This document shows positions 12,242 through 22,959 of a DNA stretch of 64,000 nucleotides, piece after piece; position 1 is the first letter of the stretch; the number at the start of each line of letters is the position of its first letter. Under the pieces are notes generated by a model. That model was given only the letters and a program-made list of their open reading frames with translations, made no database searches and had not been told where the DNA came from. The position numbers and the translations under genes were made by a program. Source of the stretch: Mermis nigrescens (Eukaryota; Nematoda; Enoplea; Mermithida; Mermithidae); assembly GCA_036768485.1 (NCBI GenBank), contig JAVLUZ010000273.1, forward strand, positions 2,625,015-2,689,014. The letters are read 5' to 3'.

Positions 12242-12407
12242 TAGTCTGTTTCATACAACTTCGGCCATAAATTTTGAAATTCTCTCCGAACAATAGGCTG
12301 ACAGATTGCGATTATAGCATAGGTCTGATATATAATTATCGTAACCGTCGGTTTTCTGTCGATGAAAATTCTTTAAATTTATGCATGGGGTTATATGAAA
12401 CAGACTA
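12242..12407. mobile_element. Family M MITE with TA-like flanks, copy M1
   Basis: Terminal inverted repeats TAGTCTGTTTCATA and TATGAAACAGACTA bracket about 166 bp, with TA on each side. A diverged copy occurs at 43345-43513 and shares the interior GGCAGATTGCGATTATAGCA-type segment. Short length and TA flanks suggest a Tc1/mariner-derived MITE. Confidence 0.65.
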
Positions 12408-12881
12408 TAGACTTTAGATGCTACTTTTACCGATTGGGCTCCATCGGGCCTACCAGAATTTTGTGTCTACCCATATATGATTATAATAGCAGATAAAATG
12501 AGAAAGAAATAACTGACAGTCAAAGCCATAGAAGTATTATGTACACTGAACAACACGTGGAATTGAATTGCGTCTATATAAAGTAAATTGCGAGTTAGTC
12601 TCAGCAGTTTAAAGTTTACTCTCCGGTCCTGGGCGAAAAAACACGTCTTTATATTATTTCAACTAATATAAAAATAAAAGTGTTTACATACCTACGCGTT
12701 AGGGATTACGCATATCGCACTATGATATGCGCCTTTTTACACCCAATGCAGAGTAAGTGTCAGGCATAAACTTTGGGTTAAAAATACGCTTAAGCTTCGC
12801 CACCGCTTCACGAAGTGGTCTAGCAGTGCGAGATATGCATGCAGGCACGCAGCTGTGGAGCGGACTGGGGGGGTCCGGGAC

Positions 12882-13144
12882 CATGCGTGGGCAGGAAGAA
12901 AATTCTGGGAGGGGGATGCAATATTTTTCAAAGGTCAACAAATGGCCTTAAAAGTGGTGGTAAGGCAAAAAAACACCATTTTTCGACGTTTCTTATCGAG
13001 CACTATCTATTTGCATTAAAAAATTGCGGAAAAAAACAAAAAACTTTTAAAGATTGAATTCTATGGGTGTTTTGGTTTCTGGGAGGTATTTCGGTTTCTC
13101 GGGGGGTTGCATACCCCCCCCCCAAACCCCCACGCCCAGGTGTG
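12882..13144 (+). mobile_element. Family A MITE, copy A1, inside B1
   Basis: Starts CATGCGTGGGCAG and ends CCACGCCCAGGTGTG, with the A-family core TTTTTCGACGTTTCTTATCG in the middle. Flanking 8-mers TCCGGGAC and GCCCGGAC match at six positions. The sequence on each side resumes the B family. Confidence 0.75.
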
Positions 13145-13244
13145 GCCCGGACCCCCAAAATCTAGGAAAAAATCGAAAAAATAGGAGTTTTTACAAGTCA
13201 TTTTGTGCTATTTTTGGCGTAGACCCCTAAAATAGGATAGCCAG

Positions 13245-13435
13245 CAGTGGCGGATCCAGGATTTCCCTAAGGTTGGGGGGCGGGACCCATAAGGGGGTGG
13301 GGGGCGGAACCCTGACTTGGGCGGAAAAATTAGCCGTTTTAACCCGAAAATCACTAAAAATCGCTCAAAAACCTGTAATTTTGCGCACTATTTTGGGCCA
13401 GTGGGGGGCCCCGCCCACCCCTAAATCCGCTCTTG
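13245..13435 (+). mobile_element. Family C MITE (hAT-like), copy C1, inside B1
   Basis: Starts CAGTGGCGGATCCAGGATTT and ends CTAAATCCGCTCTTG. Flanking 8-mers ATAGCCAG and AGGGCCAG agree at six of eight, and the intact B2 copy shows the empty site (GGACGGCCAGCTACGTGC). Family C recurs at 27920, 29774, 30755, 36594, 38296 and, truncated, 62954. Confidence 0.8.
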
Positions 13436-13556
13436 AGGGCCAGTTACGTGCCTGTATGTATGGAGTGAGACTTCGCACATGTATACATATGTAAGTATTT
13501 TTCCTTTTTTCCTGTTCGAGACAGCCAGTTGTGCTCTCACAGCGCAGGAGCCCAAC

Positions 13557-13810
13557 CATACGTGAGCAGTACCAAAATTCTGGGGGCTGCAAGATTTTTC
13601 AAAAGGCAAAAAAAGGCCTTAAAATGGTGGTGATGGCTAAAAAACACCATATTTCAACTTTTCTCATCGAGCACTATCCATTTGCATCAAAATATTGCGA
13701 AAAAAATTTCAAAATTTGAATTCTGGGGGAGGTATTTTGATTTCTAGCGGGTATTTTGATTTATCGGGAGGGAGGTGCATATCAACCCAAACCCCCCACG
13801 CCCACGTTCG
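13557..13810 (+). mobile_element. Family A MITE, copy A2
   Basis: Starts CATACGTGAGCAG and ends near CCCACGCCCACGTTCG, with the A-family core around 13650-13700. No clean duplication at the nominal end; a partial match appears if the end is placed a few bases further right. Confidence 0.6.
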
Positions 13811-14245
13811 AGTTATGCGCCCAATTGACTTAGATTTTGAAAAGCACATGGTTAGAGAGCTACATAAATAACGTGAGACGATAGCCAAACCAGTTGAAAG
13901 GCCTTACGCCGACTGGCTGAATTTTTACTGCTTCATAATCACCTTATGAATTATGAAATAGACTACAGCAAATAGTGCACGTCTATTATGTACTCATTGG
14001 ATTTGACATAGCATTAAATGATGCCTCAGATGATACGTTAGTTGTTATATCAAAATAGAAAAGTATTCGACTAAGGGGATAGAACTAGGAGGAATTTGTA
14101 AAAAGTAAATATCTCTCGAAGATTTCAAACCACAAACTCGAGGTTTTTTGAGATTGCAGAAATAACAATTCATTGTTTTTGGCCAAAACTTATGCATTTT
14201 GGGTAGATATCTTTAGGATGCAACTATTTTGCTAGATTGATTACA

Positions 14246-14476
14246 TGAGAAATTTGAGGGTTGGGGTACACTCCCCAGAAGGCTGAATACCTGAAAAAAC
14301 CAAAATATCATTCCCTCCTATTTCCCAGGATTCTATTCCTAATTTTTTTGCGATTTTTTAAATGCAAACGGATAGTGTCTCATGAGAAATCTTTAAAAAC
14401 TGTGTTTTTTGCGCTATACATACCACGGTTTTTTGACCTTCTTAAAAATCTTGCACACACTCTCTACATTGTCATG
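14246..14476 (-). mobile_element. Family A MITE, degraded copy A3
   Basis: Reverse-oriented A-family sequence: CACTCCCCAGAAGGCTGAATA, then a T-rich spacer, GTCTCATGAGAAATCTTTAAA and CTTGCACACACTCT. Both termini are eroded and no target duplication is apparent. It lies just left of the LTR retrotransposon. Confidence 0.45.
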
Positions 14477-14509
14477 TTTTCTGTGTGCTTATAACACTGT
14501 TTAACCTCG

Positions 14510-15072
14510 TGTTACGAATTGTTCTCGGGCACTCGGAACGGTAATCGTAATATTCCCTTTAAGCTGCGTTTAGTTCGTATTAAAACCGCCCAGAAACAAA
14601 TTATCTTCACTTCTAATTTAAGCTAAGCGACTTGCTAATTTCTATCGTATTTGGGATAAGGCCTCCCGTCGTTTTTAAGTAAGTTTCAGGCGTTCAGCTC
14701 AACTAATCAACTTCTCTGCAGACTAATAATACATATGCTTGCTACAGCTGAGTAAATTGCTGTGCGTGTATTGTCGAAAAGTGGTAATGCATACAGTATA
14801 TAGACGTGAGATAAAGTACTAAATGGCCGGACAAAAACCCGACCTATTACTGTTGTGCCTAACAAGTGCACTAAGACATATTATACGTGTACGAATAAAA
14901 GATCATTATTCACACAAAACAAAGGCCGGCGGTTCCTTCGCCTACTGCCAATTGCTAACGTCCCTATTGAGACAAGCTGTGGCCACGGTCGAATATCCAA
15001 TATGTGCCAAAATATGCATAGAAAGGCAGGTGCGACGAATATGTGCAAGAATACGAAACTGTTCCCTTTACA
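14510..15072 (-). repeat. 3' LTR
   Basis: About 563 bp, starting TGTTACGAATTGTTCTCG and ending TGTTCCCTTTACA as read on the plus strand. It pairs with 22960-23525. On the sense strand it begins TGTAAAGGGAACA and ends TTCGTAACA. The polypurine tract abuts its right edge. Confidence 0.95.
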
Positions 15073-15086
15073 TTTCCGCCCTTCTA
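15073..15086 (-). other. Polypurine tract
   Basis: On the sense (minus) strand the bases just before the 3' LTR read TAGAAGGGCGGAAA, a purine run with a single internal C. This is the expected plus-strand priming site. Confidence 0.7.
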
Positions 15087-15566
15087 GTAGCGAACGTCCG
15101 CGTTCGCTTTAGGCTCTGGCGGTGGCGTAGGTAATGTAGGCATGGGGTGCCCCGGTGTCGGGCGACAAACTGCCCCAATTGCTGAGTCGAGGACGCACCT
15201 GACGCATCTAAGGAACAACAGGGATTGGGTATTATTAATGTGAATATGCTCTCTTTGTTTTGTTGCGATGTGCTCAATTAGAATATTTGGGTATGCTATG
15301 TCGATTATTATGTATGGTCTGGTATATTTGTGCAATAGTTTGGGTGTTTGTCCGGTTTTAGCCAAAAATTGTTTCTTAAGGATTTTGTCTCCTATTTGGT
15401 AATTGGGTTGATTGAGATGCCGGTTGTAATTTGCAGTATACTGTAGCTGTGTGCGCCTTATATTTTCGGTTACGGTAGGATTAGAAAAAGAAAAGAACTT
15501 CTTAAGTTCCTGTGCGTGCGTATTTGGCGCTCTGAGTCTGCTGGGTTTGCAAAAAAAGAAAAACAT
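15084..15566 (-). pseudogene. pol: Integrase C-terminal region
   Basis: This 160-codon minus-strand frame follows the integrase core after a frame change. It contains a basic region (YTANYNRHLNQPNYQIGDKI) and a KYTRPYIIIDIAYPN segment resembling the GPY/F module, the DNA/chromatin-contacting C-terminal part of Ty3/gypsy integrases. The last residues are proline-rich and run to the polypurine tract, so this is the 3' end of pol. No coding capacity lies between it and the LTR, so no envelope follows pol. Confidence 0.75.
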
Positions 15567-15641
15567 CTGATGGCAGGTTCGGTTCTCTACCGAACATTAG
15601 GCTGAAGGGGGAAAATTTTGTGCTGTCATGCTCGTGGATAT

Positions 15642-16097
15642 TTATTGAAAAAATTGCATAGGGTAGCATATCGTCCCAGTTAGTTTTTGATACTCATTAA
15701 CGAGCAGACAAAGTCGAATAATGAGTGTCTCGTTCGTCCGTTCCACTTGGCCATTGGCCATCGGGTGGTATGGCGTTGTATGTATTTTTACAGTATTACA
15801 AAGAGCAGTTATTTCCGTAAATAAAGTCGACGTGAAATTGGTCCCACGGTCGCAATGGACAATCCTTGGCGACCCATGTCTACATAATATGTGTTTCACG
15901 AAAACATCTGCAACCGTTTTTGCAGTTATGTTTTTAGTTGGTATAGCCTCTACGTACTTCGTAAAATAGTCAGTGAAAACGATAATAAAACGATTACCGT
16001 TCATAGACTGTGGAAGTGGACCGATGCAATCTAAGCCCACACGATCGAAAGGGCCTGTTATCGGCACAGGAATTAAGTGTGCTCTTACGTTATGCAA
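15642..16097 (-). pseudogene. pol: Integrase catalytic core
   Basis: A 151-codon frame carrying the retroviral-type integrase core that joins cDNA ends to the target. The catalytic triad is visible: Asp in GLDCIGPLP, Asp in HCDRGTNF and Glu in GQVERTNE, with spacing typical of D,D35E. The frame is separated from the zinc-binding N-terminal part (end of 17013-16105) by a stop at about 16105 and from the C-terminal part by a shift near 15640-15566. The enzyme is therefore broken twice here although all catalytic residues survive. Confidence 0.88.
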
Positions 16098-16104
16098 ACT
16101 GTGT

Positions 16105-17013
16105 TTATAAATTTGGCACGCCGTGACATGTACAACAGTATTTTGTAATGTCTAAGCGTAAAGTCGGCCAAAAATATTTCCATTCTATCAGTTTTATCGT
16201 CTTACGTACACCAAAATGACCCGCAAATTTTGAGTCATGGTTCGATTGTATGATAAGCATAACCAAACTCAAGGGCACAAAAAGCTTTATACAAGGCCCG
16301 GAAATTTTATACATAAGACCACTTTGCACTTTGTATCGCATAGAAAATTTAGGAGATGACGAATTTAGATCGTCTAAAATTTTCCAAATGCATGTGTCAG
16401 AACGTTGGTATTCTGCAAAATTTTTGCTTAACTCTTGCGCATCGCTTAATTCAGTCTCTAGACCAAAAATCTGAGCGATTATAGGGTGTGTCTGTAAATT
16501 TTCTATATCCGCAGTATGTCTGTCTGTTTGAATTGGAAAACACGATAAAACGTCAGCGTTTTTATTTTGACTGCCCTTTTGTGGTTGTATGTCGAGCTTA
16601 AAAACTGACAGAGCAAGCCCCCACTTCGCTATGCGGCCAGAAGAATTTTCCTTCCCCAGCACCGATTTAATCGCAGTATGATTGGTGTGTACAACTACTG
16701 AGTGTTGAAATAGGTAGTGTCGAAAATATTCGACAAATGTGAATACTGCAAGCGTTTCGAGTTCCGTTATTGGATAGTTGCGTTCGTTTGGTTTGAGATT
16801 TTGACTCGCAAACGCAATGGGGTGTTCCTTCCCAGAATCATCCAATTGGCTCAATACAGCGCCAATTCTATTGTATGAAGCGTCTGTTTGAAGAATAAAC
16901 TGCTTGCTAAAATCAGGGTGTTTTAAAACTGGAGCATTGCAAATCGCAGATTTTAATTCATAAAATGCCGTTTCTTGTTCGGTACCCCAGCGAAATTTGT
17001 TCAATTTCCGCAA
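16105..17013 (-). pseudogene. pol: RNase H and integrase zinc-binding region
   Basis: This 302-codon frame holds the Ty3/gypsy RNase H: QTDASYNRIGAVLSQ with the first catalytic Asp, then YPITELETLAV with the catalytic Glu, then VVVHTNHTAIKSVLG. The last normally reads TDH; here the Asp is Asn, a likely damaging change. It is followed by NADVLSCFP, and after about 100 residues by a zinc-binding H...H...C..C pattern (SNHDSKFAGHFG to YCCTCHG), the N-terminal domain of integrase. The frame starts after a break with RT near 17013-17119 and stops at 16105 before the integrase core. Confidence 0.88.
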
Positions 17014-17118
17014 GAGTTGTGTAAGCGGATATGTTTTTTTGCAAAATCCTTAATAAAACGTCTATAATATGAAGGTAAGCCCAAAAAGGACTTGAGCTTG
17101 CGTACGTTTCTAGGTTTG

Positions 17119-17673
17119 TCAATTTTCATTGGAAATACCTTGCAACGAAATGACATGTCCTAAGTATCTGACGCTTAGCTGAGAAAATTTGCATTTCTCG
17201 ATTCTGAGTTTTATACTGTTATTGACTAAACGCGTTAAAATTTCTCTCAAACGAACTAACATCTCTTCATGATTTTTTGCAAAAATCAGGATGTCGTCTA
17301 AGTAGACCAAACAGGTCTGCCATTGCAACCCGGAAAGTAAAATATCCATGAGTCGCTGGAAGCTAGCAGGTGCGTTTGTTAACCCAAAGGGCAAATAACG
17401 AAATTTGTAAAGGCCTTGTGGCGCATAAAAGGTCGTCTTTTCTGTGTCATTTTTGTGAATTGGTATCGCGTAGTATGCGTTTGCTTGGTCTAAAATTGTA
17501 AAATATTTAGCGCCATTAAGCGTATCAAGGATGTTATCAATGCGGGGCAGGGGATAACTATCCTTTTTAGTAATGCTGTTTAATGCACAAAAATCGACGC
17601 ATACACGATGAGTTCCGTCTTTTTTTCGAATTATTACGGTATTAGTGCACCACGGGGATAAACTTTTCTGCAC
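17119..17673 (-). pseudogene. pol: Reverse transcriptase
   Basis: A 184-codon frame covering the RT fingers and palm. Motifs in order: WCTNTVIIRKKDGTHRVCVD, YPLPRIDNIL, the first catalytic Asp in ILDQANAYYAIPI, LPFGLTNAPASFQRLMD, and VYLDDILIFA, the YxDD active site. They continue to SVRYLGHVIS. This is a canonical Ty3/gypsy signature. The N-terminal start of RT lies in the overlapping frame 17642-18148, so a frameshift near 17650 separates the two. The thumb is cut by a further break before RNase H. Confidence 0.93.
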
Positions 17674-18148
17674 TATCCCTTCCTTTTTCGAGTTTTTGCA
17701 CTTCAGTGGTGATAATTTCTCGTTCCTTAGGTGAAATACGAAACTGAGCGCGTTTTATGGGCATACTGTCACCCGTATTAATAGTATGCTCTGAAAGTAT
17801 TGTGCGTCCGGTGTCAGCTGAGTGTTTTGCGAATAAAGTTGGAAAATGAGCTAGCATTTCAAGTAATGTTACTTGTTGCGTTTCGGACAGATCTGTGCTC
17901 TCAAAATTTATCATTTTGACTAACCATGCGAATGTTTCATGTATTTTCTCCTCATAATTTGTATCAGTTTTCGAATTAGACACACATAAGTTGCTTTTTG
18001 TAAGCGCTTTGACACTACCTATGTGTGTGTTCTCATGCAACAAGATTTCGAATTTCTGCGTATTCAAAACTGCGACAAAAATCTTGTTGTCCTTAGGTAT
18101 CGGCAACCGAAGCTGCAAAACACGCTGCATTTTTCTCAAAAACGTCAT
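17642..18148 (-). pseudogene. pol: Protease-RT linker and RT N-terminus
   Basis: A 168-codon frame between the protease and the RT palm. Its C-terminal half has the usual entry to Ty3/gypsy RT: an acidic-hydrophobic stretch around LLEMLAHFPTLF, then SEHTINTGDSMPIKRAQFRI and SPKEREI. The N-terminal half is a linker without recognisable motif. It is joined to neighbours only through frame changes at both ends. Confidence 0.75.
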
Positions 18149-18727
18149 TGTTTGGCATAAAATGTACAGTATCTACATGCGAATATTGCTGTGAAACTGG
18201 TACAGCAAGTTCTGTGATTGTTCTTGGTGGCAAAATTAGAGCATGATCTAAGTAAATTTCGCCACGCGTTTCTCGGAGAACAGTAGCTTAAGCCAAGGCA
18301 CGGTATTTTCTCGTTTTTTAAGATAACGTAATTGTGCTCGTTGTTTATGGTGTAAACTTTAAAACGATTGAGAAAATTCGAGCCTAAAAGGATAGGTGCT
18401 GCGCAATTTTCTTGCACTTGTGCTACAATTACTTCCTCAATGTCTGCCACTTTGACAGTAATAAAAACGCAACCTAATAATTCAATAGGCAAACGATTTG
18501 CTGCATATGCTTTTAACTGACGTTGGTAAAATTGACACACCCTTAAGGTTTTGTATGACTTTTAAGTCAACTAAAGTATAAGAAGCTCCGGAATCTATCA
18601 TAGCTTCTACCATATGTCTGTCATTAAGGGTTACTGTAATGTAGGGACATCGTTTATCGCTTGTAAGCACAAAGCATGTGTTACAAATACATCGTCCTCA
18701 GTCTTTTTTTGTTTACGAGTTTGACTC
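18145..18727 (-). pseudogene. pol: Retropepsin-type protease
   Basis: The frame at 18482-18670 contains MIDSGASYTLVD, the D-S-G-A active-site loop of a retroviral-type aspartic protease that would process the polyprotein. The C-terminal half continues in the overlapping frame 18145-18540, which has ILLGSNFLNRF, the usual second conserved strand (ILLGxxFL). The frameshift sits within about 18482-18540. The upstream frame (18631-18882) runs in from the end of the envelope-like region. Confidence 0.8.
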
Positions 18728-18776
18728 GTTGTGGAAAGATTCACAAGTTGCAATAATGCCTCGCCTAGCGTAGGAT

Positions 18777-20559
18777 CATGCGCTATAAGTGAGGGTTGTG
18801 TTTTTGACTTCTTTGGAAAAAAGAAACCCAAAACGTGCTCGAATATAAACAAATGCGAATATAAGTGTTGCAATAACGACAATTATCACTACGATGTTTA
18901 TTGTAACTTGTAAAGGACCCTTCAGTAAATTATTGATTCCGTCTGTCGTACTTTTGTCAATACCTGTGAAAAGATTTTCAATTGTTTGTCCCGTACCAGC
19001 AATAGTGTTACCAATTGCTTTTCCTCCCCTGAAAGGAGTTCGTAAACAGTTTTTGATCTAAGCGCCATGCTTGACATGTAATTAATTAAGCGATTAAGTG
19101 TGTTATGAATATATTCAGTCCGGAAAACGTATTGTTGTAACGAAGTGCACATTAAATAAAAGCACATTATCAGCGTCGCCACGAAAAATTTCCGGCATAT
19201 TAAAATTGTATAAGCTATAGTTTCCGTTCCAAAAGAGTTGCACTGGTACCGTATGTACGTGTGCCTCACCCGCTTGTGTTTTCCATGTGTTGTTGTCTTT
19301 CCAAAAACGAATTTTGTGTCTTTTGCACTTGAAACGATCGGACTCGTTTGCGTTATGTCTGATGTGCCAGGTATGACAAACATCAAAGTTCCATGAACAT
19401 CAATTGGCTGATATAAGTAGCATGTTCCGTTTATGGTAAAATTCGTGTATATACTTACAGAAGTAACTCGTTGACAGGGCCACACCATTAATGCGTTTCC
19501 CCAAAATTCAGCAGTGACATCTGTATCGTTGTAAAAATGCACGCTGCGCCAAGTGTCGCGTCGCGTCCAAGCTGAGAAACTGAGAAACTAAGCTTAAGTG
19601 ACGTTGTGCTTGTCTGCATAATTCATGCCAAATATTTCGAAAATTCTGAATTTCGAATTGAAAAAATTTATTTTCGAGAAAAATCAATTTGGCGTTGATC
19701 GGGTCGTTTTCTTTATGTGCGTTCTTAGTCGATACTAGCCTCGCAAATTTTCTTTTTATAGTGAGATCGTTAATTTTATTGGTACGGACTAGCACACCTT
19801 GATCAGTCTCTAGCGCGCCTATCAAGTAACGGCAGTTTGAATTGAAAAACGCTCCCTTTTCAAACTGAAAGCGCCTTGAAGTTCTTTTATAATTAAGTGT
19901 GAGTCTGCGAGTGTCATATTGTACGTTCCTTTTAATTGATATGGACACGTGTGGCGTAAATTTACATCATCCCAAATAATTATACTTTCGCCTACTACGC
20001 AGTGTCCTAAACTAGGATTACATGCACTAACGTAATCAAGATTGCTTAAAAGTACATGACCGTTATATGTAGCGACTTCTCCAATTTCGAGAAAAGCGTT
20101 AAGTATGGTATTGCACTTATCAAAACAGCACCACGAATAATTTACATTTACTGCATTTTGCGTTGCCCAAATATTTGGGTGAATTTTGGTCAAATTACGT
20201 TCTAAATCTTGCTTTGTTTTGTAAAGCATTTTACAATGTGAAACTGACACTTTTTCGTTTTTTGTCTCGCCAGCAGTGATTCCACGGGAACCGAAAAAAC
20301 CTGTATTTGTACAAACAGTTCGCGATTTTATGGTACATTTATATGCTACCAAAGTTTTAGGCTTCATTGATTGTACGTATAGAGTACCTAACAGAGTTAC
20401 AGGATCATGAGAAATTTGTGGCAATTTACAGCTAACCGCAGCAGGTACTTCAATAGGGTGTCCTTGTGACGTACGAGTACATATTTGGAATGCACATATG
20501 TTCGTACATAAAAAAAGCCGTAAAATAGACAATAAGGAAGCATAAACCAATGTTTCCAT
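18777..20559 (-). pseudogene. Envelope-like glycoprotein region between gag and pol
   Basis: The minus-strand frame 20559-19822 opens with a hydrophobic leader of about 20 residues, as a signal peptide would, followed by a cysteine-rich ectodomain. Coding continues in the frames 19948-19508 and 19542-18922, with cysteines and N-glycosylation sequons such as NFT and NGT. A third shift near 19020 leads to a polar membrane-proximal stretch and a strongly hydrophobic segment rich in Val/Ile at about 18910-18850. A short basic tail follows, with a stop at 18777-18779. Leader, Cys-rich ectodomain, membrane anchor and tail is the plan of a viral fusion glycoprotein. The layout faintly recalls negative-strand RNA virus (chuvirus-like) glycoproteins, unverified. 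At least two or three frameshifts make this copy non-functional. Its position upstream of protease is unusual. Confidence 0.65.
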
Positions 20560-21632
20560 TTATGCAAAATCGGTTTCAATCGAACATTTTGTTGATTTGA
20601 ATTCTCACATTTTGCTGCGTTTTCATCCCGATTCACAGAAAATGATCTTATTTTGACGGATTTTTTGTGTGAATTCTGGCTATTTACTGTATTTTCGTTT
20701 GTATTCACAAAAAATGATTGTAGCCCAACAGTTTTCTGACTCAACTGTTCTTCTTTTAACGTATTTTTGTTCCCGCTTTTACAATCTTTACAATTTTTCT
20801 TTCTAGTTTTAAAGATATGCGATGATATACTTTTTGGTGTCTCACCATTTGGGATTCGCATAGTCGGATCTTCCAGTAAAACGGGGCGTTGGGATCAAAG
20901 ATTTCCGACAAAAGAAGGACATGCGTTTTTTGAGTCGCTGGTATTTTGTTGCTTTACTGGCGAAGGCATGCGTTTAACATGAATTGGAGGTGTCAATAAA
21001 ACAGGTCGGCGAGATTGTAGATCTCCATCAAAGCAGGGACTCTTTGAATCGACAAAAAATTGTTCGCCTCCATATAGATCTGAATGAAAGCCGGACGATT
21101 TAAATGACATGAAACGGTCGGCGATTTTTTAAAGCAACGGCCTATTTGTTTCGACAGGCCACCCTTTAACGACGATATATGACGAGGCAAAGGCGATTTT
21201 TCTAAAGATTTCGGCTCGAATGAGAGATGAAAAATCGCTCTTTGTCGTATTAACTGGAATCGGCGAAATTTTTGAAATCGGAATTTTGTGAATAGCGCGA
21301 GCGTTTTCAACGCTCTCTGAAGATTCCAAGTTCGGAGAATTACGTCGCTTTCGTCGATAAAAATTTCGATTTGATCCTCTCCACACGTAATAATGGGCGG
21401 TACGTCTGAATCTACAATTGGGCTCAGAATTTCATCACAAATAATTTCAATAAGATTAGGATCATCAGCATTACGATCAATGAGTTTAACACGGTTTGCT
21501 GTGCGTGTCGTTTGTCTGGGGTTTGTGTTATTTGTGATCGTTTGATTCTGTGATCTGAACGTATTTGAATGAGAATTTTGAATCGGCTGATTGGGAAAGC
21601 GTGAGTATGTTTGCCGATTTGCATATGGAGCA
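20560..21632 (-). pseudogene. Gag C-terminal or linker region, unrecognised
   Basis: Between the zinc knuckles and the glycoprotein leader the minus strand has several overlapping frames (21705-21424, 21386-21129, 21110-20895, 20861-20397) rich in Ser, Pro, Lys and Asn. I do not recognise a domain. Internal repetition is visible: about 24-residue units around SFFVNTNENTVNSQNSH and SFSVNRDENAAKCENSN (near 20740-20590), and two related segments with RPVLLTPP and RPVLLEDP. It could be a disordered Gag tail or a cytoplasmic leader to the glycoprotein. Confidence 0.4.
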
Positions 21633-22686
21633 TTAGCTCTCGGAAGTGTTTGTCAGTTGTGTCTGAAATGCGCAGTTTTGCGTTTTGTGACCTGTGCGAA
21701 AGCAAACTCTACATTTTGCTCTGCACTCTGACGTATCATGATTACTAATTTCACACACCTTACAAAATTTCTGATATTGCACGTTGTTTCGATATGCTTG
21801 TGTACGCTGTTTCTGAAGAACAGGTGTGTTAGTATGATTTGTTCTCGTAGCTTGAGAATTTTGATTTGAGTGTGACAGAAGTGAGCAGCTCAAGTTGTTT
21901 TGTCATTTTTTCTATCGCATTTTCTAGCGAGTTTTGTGCCTTTACATTTAGAAAGACATCAGGTTTATTGTAAGAGTTCGGTCGGAAGCATTTCTTCTCA
22001 AAGTATTTGAGACTCTGCGTATATTGCCGCTTTGAGTGCGTCTGTTAACATGGAAAATTCTTGAAATTTAATTGCTTTGCGTATTTCAGGTAGAACGCCT
22101 CGCAAAGAAAATCGGTTTTATGATCGTGTCTCGCGACTTTGTGTCTAGCATAGGATATGCGTCTTTCGAAATTCGTTTCAAATCAGCGAGATATTCAGAA
22201 ACTTTTTCCGCACGTCTTTGTTTGCGTTCTATGAAAACTTGCTGCTGTATATCTGAATCTGCGTTATCTGGAAACGCAAGTTGCAATGCATTTATAAATG
22301 CGTCGTATGTCTGAGCAAAATTATTTGAACATTTTAAGTCGTCAAAAACAGTCAAAGCAGGACCGCTTAAAAACGATTCTAGGGATGCGCATTTTAGATG
22401 TTCGTCCGTGTTTCTGATTCCCTGTATGCTAAGGTATCGTTCGAATTTTTTGCACCACTCTGAGAAATATTCCCTTATATTTCCGGAGAAAATTTGAGGA
22501 GCATGTAGGACACTAAATCCTAAATTGTTACGTACATTTGATAAACGAATTGTCATTAATGTCTGCAGGATTAATATTTTGCACTGAGTTTTGTAGCGTA
22601 GTTTGAAAATCCTATAGTTGCTCTGCAACTACACCGCCTAACGTATCACCTACTACACGTTCTAATATAGTTGGATCAATCGCCAT
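21633..22686 (-). pseudogene. gag: Gag capsid and nucleocapsid
   Basis: The probable start is the ATG at 22686-22684 (MAIDPTILERVVGD), 274 bases inside the 5' LTR. An in-frame TAG interrupts it about 22 codons on. After a frame change the capsid-like region follows (22628-22086) with EYFSEWCKKFERYL, ESFLSGPALTVFDDL and ALQLAFPD, matching the fold-defining part of Ty3/gypsy Gag. Another shift leads to 21893-21633 with two zinc knuckles, CKVCEISNHDTSEC and CRVCFRTGHKTQNC, both CX2CX4HX4C, which bind RNA. The product would form the virus-like particle and package RNA. Confidence 0.85.
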
Positions 22687-22940
22687 ATTTGAACTTGTAA
22701 GGGTTGAAGTCGAAGTTTTCTCAGTAAGTTTGTGTAATCACAGACTTCTTCTAGACAGTTTAGCAAAATTTTTAATTTTGGACCCTTTTCGAGAATCCAC
22801 TTTAGGAAATGACGTTTTTTTCACATTGCTAAATAATATTGCCTTGTAGGCTCATTAATGACCGTCTTTAAACGTTTGAGTTAGTTAAGGAGCTACTGTA
22901 CGTATTCGACAGCAAGAAATATAGCTTACCGTTCGACAGG

Positions 22941-22959
22941 CAAATAGGCGTGGTTACCA
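22941..22959 (-). other. Primer-binding site
   Basis: Immediately inside the 5' LTR the sense strand reads TGGTAACCACGCCTATTTG. It begins TGG as expected for pairing with the CCA end of a tRNA. I could not assign the tRNA with confidence. Confidence 0.6.

Larger units (their letters stand above)
12842..13454 (+). mobile_element. Family B MITE (hAT-like) split by A1 and C1
   Basis: Outer ends are CAGGCACGCAGCTGTGG and CAGTTACGTGCCTG, an imperfect inverted pair. Flanking 8-mers TATGCATG and TATGTATG differ at one base. The body is interrupted twice, by A1 (12882-13144) and C1 (13245-13435). The uninterrupted copy B2 at 32184-32364 confirms the original continuity. Confidence 0.75.
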
